The notes under the pieces were generated by a model. It did not search any database and was not told the origin of the DNA. It saw only the letters and a program-made list of their open reading frames with translations. Below are positions 8,042 through 15,651 of a DNA stretch of 64,000 bases, piece by piece (the first letter of the stretch is position 1; every line of letters starts with the position of its first letter). The translations under genes and the position numbers were made by a program. Source of the stretch: Desulfoferula mesophila (GTDB lineage Bacteria > Desulfobacterota > Desulfarculia > Desulfarculales > Desulfarculaceae); NCBI RefSeq assembly GCF_037076455.1, contig NZ_AP028679.1, positions 1,999,501 through 2,063,500 on the forward strand. Direction: 5' to 3'.

Positions 8042-9061
8042 TTACAAAGCGCCTTTTTTCTGCAGATAGGACTTCAGCAGATCCACCAATTCTTTGCTCA
8101 GGGGGGTGGCCCCTCCAACCTCTTCCCAAAGAGGCATGCACATCTTGCGCACCTTGGCCACGTCCGCTTGGGAAAGCTCCATGACCTTGACTCCCTTGCC
8201 CTCGGCCGCCTTCAGGGCGCTCTGGTCCCACTCGGGGCTCTTGAGGGAGGAAGCGTAGAAGGTCTCGATGCCTGCCTTGTTCAGCGCCGCCTGAAGCTCA
8301 GGCGTAAGGGACTTCCAGAAGTCCAGGTTGAGGTACAGGCCGGTCATGGCCGGGGTGTGGAAACCGGGCAGGATGGCGTACTTGATCACCTCGTAGAGCT
8401 TGTAGGTGCTCAGGGTGTAGTAGGGGTAGACCACCCCGTCTACGGTGCCCCGTTGCAGGGACATGTAGATTTCCTTGGCGCTCAGGGAAACCGGAGACGC
8501 ACCCAGCAGCTTTACGATGGGGCCGTCCAATCCAGGAGCCCGCATCTTCTTGCCCTTGAAGTCGTCAAGGTTGTTAACCGGGAAGTTGGTCATGCAGCCC
8601 ATGGTGCCGGCCATGACCGGGAACAGGTATTGCACGTTCTGCTTCTGCGTGGCCTTACGCATCAGGTCCAGGAAGCCCCCGTTCACGTAGAGGTCGTAGG
8701 CCTCCTTGGGGTCGCGCCAGGTGAAGGGCAACCACTCCACCTTACCCTCCTTCAAGGTGCCGCCGTAATAGATTAGGGCGGAGACCAGCCCCTCCACCGT
8801 GCCCTTACTCACGGAGTCGAAACCCTTTTTGGCGGAGACGAGTTGCCCCGGCCAAAAGAGCTTAATATCAACCCGGCCCTTGGTGTACTCCTCGGCCTTG
8901 GCCACGAACTGCTTTATCATCTGCGGGACGTAGCTGGTCTCAGGATAGATGCATTGGATACGCAAAGTATATTTCTTGCCTTCGGCAAACCCTGGCGTGG
9001 CGGCCACGACAAAAGCCATTACCACGGCCAACAAGCAAATGACCTTACCCCATCTGGTCAT
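8042..9061 (-). CDS. dctP: TRAP transporter periplasmic substrate-binding protein (DctP)
   Basis: A 339-aa exported solute receptor. The chosen start (9061) has an AAGGGAGGAGG ribosome site and gives a classical signal peptide, MTRWGKVICLLAVVMAFVVA followed by an Ala-x-Ala-like cleavage site before EGKKYTL. DctP-family features are the FWPGQLVSAKKGFDSVSKG segment and the RAPGLDGPIVKLLGASPVSL region, which carries the conserved ligand-binding Arg. The longer frame to 9151 lacks a ribosome site and would bury the signal peptide. It is the first gene of the operon and presumably sets which acid is captured. Confidence 0.9.
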   Translation of the reverse strand: MTRWGKVICLLAVVMAFVVAATPGFAEGKKYTLRIQCIYPETSYVPQMIKQFVAKAEEYTKGRVDIKLFWPGQLVSAKKGFDSVSKGTVEGLVSALIYYGGTLKEGKVEWLPFTWRDPKEAYDLYVNGGFLDLMRKATQKQNVQYLFPVMAGTMGCMTNFPVNNLDDFKGKKMRAPGLDGPIVKLLGASPVSLSAKEIYMSLQRGTVDGVVYPYYTLSTYKLYEVIKYAILPGFHTPAMTGLYLNLDFWKSLTPELQAALNKAGIETFYASSLKSPEWDQSALKAAEGKGVKVMELSQADVAKVRKMCMPLWEEVGGATPLSKELVDLLKSYLQKKGAL

Positions 9062-9644
9062 GTCTCCCTCCTCCCTTAGGATTGACAGGTCAAACTTTAC
9101 AGCCACTTGAAACGATTCATCGTTTTTTGGCCTCTCCTTTTGAAACGACAAAAACCCCCACCCTGACCCCGCTCCCGGGTCAAGTTCGCATGTGCTGTAT
9201 GATCGGTGGGTGTGCCGAGAGGGAAACTTATAAAATAAAATTAATTTAAATTAAAATTATAATATATCGCGTGTCAAGCCAAATTATTCTCATTTTTTGG
9301 GTTTTTCGTGGAGGCTACTCCTAGGAAACAAAATGCAAACAGACTAATTTTAATTTAATTACAAAGTATTAATAATATCAACTGCGATACGCCCCACTTA
9401 GCAACTGCTGGAGCGCTCTTGCCCACGCGGCCGCCGTGTATGGTGAATAATGGTGCGGACACACTTGATAGTAGGTTTTTAAGCTTGATCAAAGACGATT
9501 TTCTATATAAATATAATTATATTTTGGCAGGCGCTCCCCCAAGATTGCTTTGGCGTTTGTGTGTTCGCCCAAATAGCGTAGCAAGGCATGAAAGCCCGCC
9601 CGAGCCCAGGGGCGGCCATAGTTTGCCGAGGATAACCAAGCAAG
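9062..9644. other. Divergent control region between dctP operon and GntR regulator
   Basis: 583 bases with no credible gene. The stretch 9228-9265 and 9340-9380 is extremely A+T-rich (repeats of taattt/aaatta) in an otherwise G+C-rich window. Similar A+T blocks lie upstream of the liv operon (about 25850-25880), the second GntR paralogue (32150-32220) and the third (53805-53850). This is where promoters in both directions and the operator of the neighbouring regulator are expected; I cannot place exact -35/-10 boxes with confidence. Confidence 0.5.
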
Positions 9645-10319
9645 ATGCCAATCAAGCGAGGCGTGGTCATAGAAGAGGCCTACAACAAGATCAAGGAAAT
9701 GATCTATTCCAACCAACTGGCACCTGGTCAGAAAATCATTTACACCGACCTCGCCAAGAAGCTACAAATGAGCGTCACTCCCCTGATCCACGCCTTGAAC
9801 CGGCTGGAGGCTTCAGGCTTTGTCAGTTACGTCCCCAATAAGGGGTACTTTTTAAATGAGATCACCATTGAGGAAGCTTCTCAACTCTACGAGGTGCGCG
9901 AAGCTCTGGAGCTGCACGCCCTGCCCAAGGTGATCGAAAAAATCGAGCAATCCCACCTGGACCAAATAAAAAAGGCCTCCAAGAAATACCGCCACCTGGG
10001 CCAGGTGCCCGCGGACCGCGACCTGTTCCTGGCCGACGCCCGATTCCACCTACAACTGGTGAAGATTTCTGGCAACGACATCTTGCACCGAATGCTCAAG
10101 GAAATATTCGAAAAGCTTTATTTGAAATACCCGCCCCAATACATGGACACGGCCAGGCTCAAGGAGATCGCCTCCGAGCATCGCAGCCTGCTGCAAGCCC
10201 TGGCTCGCCGGGACGCCGTGGCCGCCACGGCCATCACCAAGCTGCACATCGCCCAAGGCCGTGAGCGCATCCTGGAGTCCCTTCGCATACGCCAGCAGGA
10301 GATACTTTCCCTGCCCTGA
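9645..10319 (+). CDS. GntR-family (FCD) transcriptional regulator, paralogue 1
   Basis: A 224-aa regulator. It has an N-terminal winged helix (residues about 5-70, including LAPGQKIIYTDLAKKLQMS and ALNRLEASGFVSYVPNKGYF) and a C-terminal all-helical FCD ligand domain with the metal-ligand pattern D-x3-H (ADARFHLQLVKISGN) and later histidines. FCD regulators usually bind an acid or acyl-CoA metabolite and repress adjacent catabolic genes. Transcribed away from the dctP operon, it is its likely regulator. The DNA-binding part is nearly the same as in the regulators at 32273 and 53850. Confidence 0.9.
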   Translation: MPIKRGVVIEEAYNKIKEMIYSNQLAPGQKIIYTDLAKKLQMSVTPLIHALNRLEASGFVSYVPNKGYFLNEITIEEASQLYEVREALELHALPKVIEKIEQSHLDQIKKASKKYRHLGQVPADRDLFLADARFHLQLVKISGNDILHRMLKEIFEKLYLKYPPQYMDTARLKEIASEHRSLLQALARRDAVAATAITKLHIAQGRERILESLRIRQQEILSLP

Positions 10320-10387
10320 TCCTCGCTTAGCGCAAGCCGCCGCCCCGATCCCCTCCGCCCTTTGCCTAGGCCGGCCTTTTTGGCTCC

Positions 10388-11028
10388 ATGGGGCCTACGT
10401 CAAACCGGCCGCCGAGCAAGCGAAGGGTCATTTACAAGACCGACAAGCTGAACCTTTTCTATCTGCTTAGCTCCCTGGCCCTGCTGCTGTGGTCGAGGAT
10501 CAGGCCATACGACCGCTTCATTTAATTTTGGGAGGTGCTACCGGCGCTCATGGGCCTGGCCGCCCTAGCTCTTACCTATCCGTCGCTTCCGCCTCACCCG
10601 TCTGGTCTATCTGTTCATCTGGGTCCACGCCATCATCCTGCTGGTAGGCGGGCACTACACCTACGCTCGCGTGCCCCTGTTCGGCTGGCTGAGCTAGGCC
10701 CTGGACCTGGCGCGCAACAACTACTACAAGCTGGGGCACCTGGTCCAGGGCTTCATCCCGACCATGGTGACTTGGTAGGTTCCGGTGCGCAATCGGATGG
10801 TGACCCGGCGGGCTGGCTGGCTTTTCTGGTGGTGTGCGTGTGCCTTGTTATCAGCGCCTTTTACGAGCTCATAGAATGGTGGACCGCAGTGCTTACCGGC
10901 ACGGCGGCCGAGGACTTCCTGGGCACTCAGGGCCACGTGTGGGACACCCAGAGCGACATGGCCGGGTGCCTGCTGGGCTCCCTGATGAACCTGGCCTTCC
11001 TGTCGCGCCTGCACGACCGGCAAATGGC
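10388..11028 (+). pseudogene. Decayed DUF2238 (YjdF-like) membrane protein gene
   Basis: Three reading frames together give a DUF2238 protein: LLWSRIRPYDRF, then VHAIILLVGGHYTYARVPLF and LGHLVQGFIP, then ISAFYELIEWW and WDTQSDMAGCLLG. The ATG at 10388 opens the first part. In-frame stops occur at 10523 (TAA), 10695 (TAG) and 10776 (TAG), and the frame shifts near 10584 and again between about 10778 and 10815. The 3' end is cut by the IS element at 11029. So many lesions mean this is an old pseudogene rather than a sequencing error. Function of the intact family is unknown. Confidence 0.8.
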
Positions 11029-11091
11029 TGATCCAGCCCAGATTTGTCGGACACCGAGTTAAGCGAGTAAATTGCTTGACGGAGTTGATTC

Positions 11092-11391
11092 ATGACTGAT
11101 CAGAAGAGTGGGCGGCAGGTAAGCCGGCGGCGGTACTCAGCCGAGTTCAAGTCAGAGGCCCTTGGGCTTGCGGAGCAGGTGGGAGTGGCCGGTGCGGCCA
11201 AGCAGCTTGGCTTGCATGAATCTCAGCTCTATGCCTGGCGCAAGAAGGCTCGGTACGAGGCCAGCCGTAGCGAGACTGAAAAGGAACTGGCCATAGAAAA
11301 TGCCAGGCTGAAGCGGCAGCTTGCCAAGCAGGCCGAGGAGCTTGAAATATTAAAAAAGGCAAGCGCGTACTTTGCGAAAAGCCTGAAGTGA
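11092..11391 (+). CDS. IS3-family transposase OrfA (HTH subunit)
   Basis: A 99-aa protein with a helix-turn-helix (YSAEFKSEALGLAEQVGVAGAAKQLGLHESQLYAW, residues about 14-48, seen as consecutive helices) and a C-terminal leucine-zipper-like segment. In this family it recognises the terminal repeats and is also the N-terminal half of the OrfAB transposase made by -1 frameshifting. The slippery sequence A-AAA-AAG is at 11352-11358, in the right phase, with no stop in the -1 frame before orfB. Confidence 0.88.
   Translation: MTDQKSGRQVSRRRYSAEFKSEALGLAEQVGVAGAAKQLGLHESQLYAWRKKARYEASRSETEKELAIENARLKRQLAKQAEELEILKKASAYFAKSLK
11352..11358 (+). promoter_or_regulatory. Programmed -1 frameshift site of the IS3 element
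   Basis: AAAAAAG read as A-AAA-AAG in the orfA frame. This is the standard slippery heptamer of IS3-family elements. The -1 frame is open from here through orfB. The same heptamer recurs at 41012-41018 in the second copy. Confidence 0.65.
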
Positions 11392-12254
11392 AGTACGCGT
11401 TAATGCATGACAATATAGGCAAATACAGCATTAGCGTCCAGTGTGAGGCTTTCGGGGTGTCGCGTAGCGGGTATTATGCTTGGCGGCTTAGGCGGCGGCA
11501 TCCCAGCAGAAGGCAGGTGGAGCGTGAGAAGCGGGACAATCTGGTGGTCCAGGCTTTCGAGGCCCGCAAGGGCCGCAGTGGAGCCGTGGGTATAACCCTT
11601 GACCTTGATGATCAGGGCCACGCATATAATCGGAAGACCGTGGCAGCCAGCATGACAAGGCAGGGTCTGGTGGCCAAGGCGGCCAAGAAATACAAGGCCA
11701 CCACGGATTCGGATCATAACTTGCCCGTGGCTCCAAATCGATTGGAGCAAGATTTCACGGCAGAGGCCCCCAACCAGAAGTGGGTCTGCGACATTACATA
11801 TTTATGGACCGGGGAGGGCTGGCTGTATTTGGCGGTGGTGCTGGATCTTTTCTCTCGCATGGTGGTGGGGTGGGCCATGGATAAGCGCATGAAGGCGGGG
11901 CTGGTATGCGATGCCTTGCAGATGGCCTTGTGGCGGCGGAAAATGCCTAAAGACGTGCTGGTCCACTCAGACCGGGGCAGTCAGTACTGCTCGCGCATGT
12001 ATCAGGCCCTCTTGGCCAAACACGATCTGATTTGCTCAATGAGCGGCAAGGGCAACTGCTATGATAATGCGGTGGCCGAGAGCTTTTTCCACACGCTGAA
12101 GGTGGAGGCGGTCCATGGCGAAAGTTTCGCCACCCGGGAAGCCATGCGCCGGGCCATCTTCGAGTATATTGAAGTGGACTACAACCGATCTAGAAGGCAC
12201 AGTGCCAACGGACACATCAGCCCCTTGGCCTATGAACACAAAATGATCGCTTAA
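11388..12254 (+). CDS. IS3-family transposase OrfB (DDE integrase domain)
   Basis: A 288-aa protein with HTH_21 followed by the rve integrase core. The catalytic triad is visible: Asp in WVCDITYLWT, Asp in VHSDRGSQY and Glu in NAVAESFFHTLK. It overlaps orfA by four bases with a GTG start; the fusion OrfAB is expected to be the active transposase. The frame is intact, so the element may still be mobile. Confidence 0.9.
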   Translation: MKYALMHDNIGKYSISVQCEAFGVSRSGYYAWRLRRRHPSRRQVEREKRDNLVVQAFEARKGRSGAVGITLDLDDQGHAYNRKTVAASMTRQGLVAKAAKKYKATTDSDHNLPVAPNRLEQDFTAEAPNQKWVCDITYLWTGEGWLYLAVVLDLFSRMVVGWAMDKRMKAGLVCDALQMALWRRKMPKDVLVHSDRGSQYCSRMYQALLAKHDLICSMSGKGNCYDNAVAESFFHTLKVEAVHGESFATREAMRRAIFEYIEVDYNRSRRHSANGHISPLAYEHKMIA

Positions 12255-12378
12255 TAAAGTGTCCGCTGTTACTGGGCAAGATCATGTTGGCACTTTTTTC
12301 GAGCGTTGGGTTCCGAGTTGCCCATCGCCTGGCAATGCCTGGGTTGGCAGTAGGCTTAACTATCGCTAAGAGGCAAAG

Positions 12379-13563
12379 ATGCGACTTCTCGAACATGAAG
12401 CAAAGCAAATAATAAAAAAGTGCGGCATTCCGGTGCCTCGGGGTGAGGTGGTAAAGACAGTAGATGAGATAACCTTCCCACCGCCGGCAATGCTCAAGAC
12501 CCAGGTGCCCGTGGGCGGGCGGGGTATAGTCGGGGGCATTCTTGCCGCCGCGACCCAACAGGAAATTCGCCACCACTTTGAGCGTCTTTTGGCTACGCCG
12601 GTGCGAGACTACCTGCCCACTAGCATCCTGGTTGAGGAGATGGTTGAACTGGAGCGAGAGTTCTTTTTGGCTATCACCCACGATACGGTCACCAAGATGC
12701 CAGTGGCCGTCTTTTCTTCTCAGGGAGGGGTGGACATAGAGGCTTTGGCCAGAGAGAAGCCCGAAAAAGTGGTAAGCATGCACCTGTCTCCGCTTAGGCG
12801 CTTTCCATCCTTCCAAGCACGGGAGTTGGTGGCCCGAGCTGGTGTGAGCGGCAGGCTACTTATTCAGTTGGGCGCGGTCTTCGCCCGTCTGGCCGATGTG
12901 TTCTTCGAATACGACGCCACCCTTGCAGAAATCAACCCCCTAGGTCTTAGCAAGGACGGTCACCTGCTTGCCCTCGACTGTCATCTGGAAGTAGACGACG
13001 ACGCCCAGCCCAGGCAGCCAGAAATAGCCGCCATTGAGAAACAGGAGGCACGCTTTGCTGGCGGTCGCGAGACCAGTGAATTCGAGCGCCGGGCCCAGGA
13101 GATCGACAGCATGGACCATCGGGGGGTGGCTGGTCGGGTGATTGAGTTTCCGGGCAGTTTGGGGCTGATCATCGGTGGTGGAGGGGCCTCGCTGACCGCC
13201 TTCGACGCTGTTCGCCAGCACGGCGGTGAGCCGGCCAACTACTGCGAGATTGGGGGTAACCCTTCAGTGTTCAAGGTCACGGAGCTGACCAAGCATATTC
13301 TCTCCAAGCCGGGAGTGAGCAAGATTGCGGTGATCATGAATGTTGTCTCCAACACCCGTGTGGATCTAGTGGCACGCGGAGTGATCAAGGGCATTTTGGA
13401 AAAGGGGCAGGACCCTTCCCAAATCGTGGCCGTGTTTCGGGTGCCAGGTGCCTGGGAGGCCGAGGGATTCAAACTCTTAGACAAATATGGTGTGCCCTAC
13501 TGCGACCGTACTGTATCGATCGACGAGGCGGCTAGGCGAGCGGTGGTCTCGACTATGCCTTGA
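12379..13563 (+). CDS. Succinyl-CoA synthetase-like CoA ligase, beta subunit
   Basis: A 394-aa ATP-grasp protein of the SucC/MtkA family. It binds nucleotide and, with the alpha subunit encoded 22 bases downstream, makes a dicarboxyl-CoA from acid, CoA and ATP. Visible family features are the N-terminal [17 protein letters not shown], the Mg-binding [11 protein letters not shown], and the C-terminal GPxG-type loop region with YCEIGGNPS. As the next gene is an HpcH/HpaI lyase, the natural substrate may be malate or citramalate (as malate-CoA ligase MtkAB) rather than succinate. That choice is inference. Confidence 0.85.
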   Translation: MRLLEHEAKQIIKKCGIPVPRGEVVKTVDEITFPPPAMLKTQVPVGGRGIVGGILAAATQQEIRHHFERLLATPVRDYLPTSILVEEMVELEREFFLAITHDTVTKMPVAVFSSQGGVDIEALAREKPEKVVSMHLSPLRRFPSFQARELVARAGVSGRLLIQLGAVFARLADVFFEYDATLAEINPLGLSKDGHLLALDCHLEVDDDAQPRQPEIAAIEKQEARFAGGRETSEFERRAQEIDSMDHRGVAGRVIEFPGSLGLIIGGGGASLTAFDAVRQHGGEPANYCEIGGNPSVFKVTELTKHILSKPGVSKIAVIMNVVSNTRVDLVARGVIKGILEKGQDPSQIVAVFRVPGAWEAEGFKLLDKYGVPYCDRTVSIDEAARRAVVSTMP

Positions 13564-13585
13564 GCGAGTATATGAGGTGATGTAG

Positions 13586-14485
13586 ATGGCAATATTAGCT
13601 GATGAGCAAACCAAGGTCCTGGTGCAGGGCATCACCGGCCGCGAGGCCGCCTCCTTCACTAAGGACATGATGGAATATGGCACCCAAGTGGTGGCTGGGG
13701 TCACTCCAGGCAAAAAGGGCCAGAGCGTTTATGGGGTGCCGGTGTTCGACACCGTGGCCCAAGCCATGGCCTACCAACCAGCAGACGCAGCTATAATCTC
13801 AGTACCTCCCTTGATGGTCAAGGAGGCAGCTCTTGAATCGCTGCTGAACGGCATTAAGCTATTGGTCATCGTTACCGAGAGAGTGCCGCGCAAAGACACG
13901 GTGGAACTGCTGGAGTTGGCACGGCAAACGGGGGCCACAGTGATCGGGCCCAACACCCTGGGCTTAATCTCGCCGGGGGTAGTCAAGTTGGGTATGGCCG
14001 GGGGGCCGGTGGCTGATGTTAAAAAAGCCTACATGCCAGGCAAGGTGGGCATAGCCTCCCGTTCTGGCGGTATGACCACCGAAATCGCCAATTTACTAAC
14101 CACCAACGGCATTGGCCAGAGCACCTGCATCAGTGTGGGCGGCGATCCGGTAGTGGGCTCTAACTTCCTGGACTTGGTGGAGCGCTTTTATAAGGACCCG
14201 GATACCGAGGCGGTAGTATTGTTCAGTGAGCCGGGCGGGGTGATTGAGGAGAAGTTGGCCGAATGGGTTCAAGCCGAACAAGTGAGCATGCCAATCGTCA
14301 CCTTCATTGCCGGGCGCTTCGTGGATGAGATGCCAGGCATGCGCTTCGGCCACGCCGCCACCATCGTTGAGGGTGAAAAAGGCAGCACCAAATCCAAAAT
14401 TAAGGTACTGGAGCGGGCCGGGGTCAAGGTGGCACATGCTTTTTCTGACATTGTCACCATCCTGCGCCGGGAATACGAGGTGTAA
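13586..14485 (+). CDS. Succinyl-CoA synthetase-like CoA ligase, alpha subunit
   Basis: A 299-aa SucD/MtkB-type subunit. It has an N-terminal CoA-binding Rossmann domain ([18 protein letters not shown]) and a flavodoxin-like ligase domain. The phosphorylated histidine is seen as His256 in RFGHAATI. The usual SRSGTLTYE motif reads SRSGGMTTE here, a deviation near the CoA/phosphate site that is also compatible with a non-succinate ligase. It pairs with the beta subunit upstream and is 4 bases from the lyase gene downstream, so ligase and lyase are almost certainly co-expressed. Confidence 0.85.
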   Translation: MAILADEQTKVLVQGITGREAASFTKDMMEYGTQVVAGVTPGKKGQSVYGVPVFDTVAQAMAYQPADAAIISVPPLMVKEAALESLLNGIKLLVIVTERVPRKDTVELLELARQTGATVIGPNTLGLISPGVVKLGMAGGPVADVKKAYMPGKVGIASRSGGMTTEIANLLTTNGIGQSTCISVGGDPVVGSNFLDLVERFYKDPDTEAVVLFSEPGGVIEEKLAEWVQAEQVSMPIVTFIAGRFVDEMPGMRFGHAATIVEGEKGSTKSKIKVLERAGVKVAHAFSDIVTILRREYEV

Positions 14486-14489
14486 GGAC

Positions 14490-15395
14490 ATGTCCATTCC
14501 CTTGTTGAGGACTGCTCTTTTCGTGCCAGGCACACGTCCCGACCGGGTGGATAAAGCGCTTGCCACCCAGACCGACATGGTGATTATTGACTTGGAGGAC
14601 GCTGTGCCTCCAGAGCAAAAAGCCGAAGCCCGCCAGACAGCACGCGTTAAGCTGGCAGAGCATAACGGGGCGCGACTAATGGTGCGCTGCAACTCCCTGG
14701 ACTCGGGCCACTGCGAGGAAGATTTAGGCGCCCTGACTGGAGCCCCCCTTGGCCACCTATTCGTGCCCAAAGTGCAGAGCGGTGTTGAGGTGGAGCGTTT
14801 GGACCAAGCCCTGCGCAAGTTGGAGCGAGGTGGTGGCCTAGCTACCTCCTCGGTGACCCTGCTGTGCCTGATTGAAACGCCACTGGGCGTTGAGCGCTGT
14901 TTCGAGGTGGCTGACCGCCTAGCAGGATTTGAGCGGGCGGGCATGCTGGCCTTCGGAGCGGCCGACTACTCCACCGACATGGGTCAGGAGTTAACCGCCG
15001 GCGGCGAGAACCTTGATTTCCCTCGCCACCGTCTGAGTAACGCCAGCCACGCAGCGGGTCTATTAGGTCCCATTGACAGCCCGTATATGTACGATCTAAA
15101 GGATCAGGCCCTTTTGCATGCCGACGCCCGGCGGGCGCGTGGGTTAGGCTACATGGGCAAGCTCTGCCTCCACCCCAACCAAGTTGATGTTTGCAACAAA
15201 GTATTCTCGCCCACCAGCGAGGAGTTGGCCTTTGCCCGCGAAGTCATAGACTCCTTCGAGGCCGTGCGGGCCAAGGGGCAGGGGGTACTCATGGTGCGGG
15301 GTAAGTTCGTGGACAAGCCGGTGGTGGAGCGCTGCCAACGCATCTTGGCTATGGGAGGTGCAATCGAGGCCAAAGCGGCACAAAAAAGAGCTTGA
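14490..15395 (+). CDS. HpcH/HpaI-family lyase (malyl-/citramalyl-CoA lyase type)
   Basis: A 301-aa TIM-barrel lyase of the CitE/Mcl group. Conserved motifs are LFVPGTRPDRVDKAL, DLEDAVPPEQK (metal/substrate Asp-Glu), LIETPLGVE (metal-binding Glu) and LGYMGKLCLHPNQV. Family members cleave malyl-CoA to glyoxylate and acetyl-CoA, or citramalyl-CoA to pyruvate and acetyl-CoA. The ATG at 14490 follows a GTAAGGA site; the longer frame from 14307 overlaps the ligase gene and is rejected. Directly after the two-subunit ligase, it fits an activation-then-cleavage module. Confidence 0.85.
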   Translation: MSIPLLRTALFVPGTRPDRVDKALATQTDMVIIDLEDAVPPEQKAEARQTARVKLAEHNGARLMVRCNSLDSGHCEEDLGALTGAPLGHLFVPKVQSGVEVERLDQALRKLERGGGLATSSVTLLCLIETPLGVERCFEVADRLAGFERAGMLAFGAADYSTDMGQELTAGGENLDFPRHRLSNASHAAGLLGPIDSPYMYDLKDQALLHADARRARGLGYMGKLCLHPNQVDVCNKVFSPTSEELAFAREVIDSFEAVRAKGQGVLMVRGKFVDKPVVERCQRILAMGGAIEAKAAQKRA

Positions 15396-15418
15396 AGCGA
15401 GGAAGGGTTAAACGCGAC

Positions 15419-15631
15419 ATGGGCTACTTCGTGGAAGTCGGCATATCAGAAGAAAAATGCATAGGCCTCTCAGCCTGCGGCGCCTGCGTTAAGGTATGCC
15501 CCGTGAGCATTTTTGAAAAGCAGGGCGACCGTCCCCAGGTGGCGGATAAAAACGTGGATGAGTGCATCCTGTGCGACCAGTGCTTGGAGCGGTGCGAACC
15601 CGACGCTATAAGCATTGACAAGAAATATTGA
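15419..15631 (+). CDS. Small 2[4Fe-4S] ferredoxin
   Basis: A 70-aa protein with eight cysteines. The second cluster motif is canonical (CILCDQCLERCEP). The first is C-x5-C-x2-C-x3-CP (CIGLSACGACVKVCP), with a longer first spacing than the usual C-x2-C. It lies 20 bases before the flavoprotein gene and after the lyase. The order ferredoxin then FAD subunit resembles AprB-AprA of adenylylsulfate reductase more than the Frd/Sdh operons. It probably exchanges electrons with the flavoprotein. Confidence 0.85.
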   Translation: MGYFVEVGISEEKCIGLSACGACVKVCPVSIFEKQGDRPQVADKNVDECILCDQCLERCEPDAISIDKKY

Positions 15632-15651
15632 GGAAGCTCCAGCGGAATTAT

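Larger units (their letters stand above)
11029..12284 (+). mobile_element. IS3-family insertion sequence, complete (copy 1 of type a)
   Basis: A 1,256-base element with imperfect terminal inverted repeats: TGATCCAGCCCAG...CGGACAC at the left and, on the other strand, TGATCTTGCCCAG...CGGACAC at the right. It carries orfA (11092-11391) and orfB (11388-12254), which overlap in the -1 frame. A related but clearly diverged element lies at 34750-41944. I see no 3-4 bp target duplication (GGC left, TGT right), so flanking DNA may have been lost after insertion. It truncates the DUF2238 pseudogene. Confidence 0.88.

Noticed and set aside
9419-9841. Open frame overlapping the start of GntR paralogue 1
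   Set aside because: It shifts frame relative to the conserved winged helix and its N-terminal part has no recognisable sequence.
11026-12287. Target-site duplication around the type-a IS3 element
   Set aside because: The flanks read GGC on the left and TGT on the right; no 3-4 base repeat can be matched. The same holds for the second copy (TAC and CAT).
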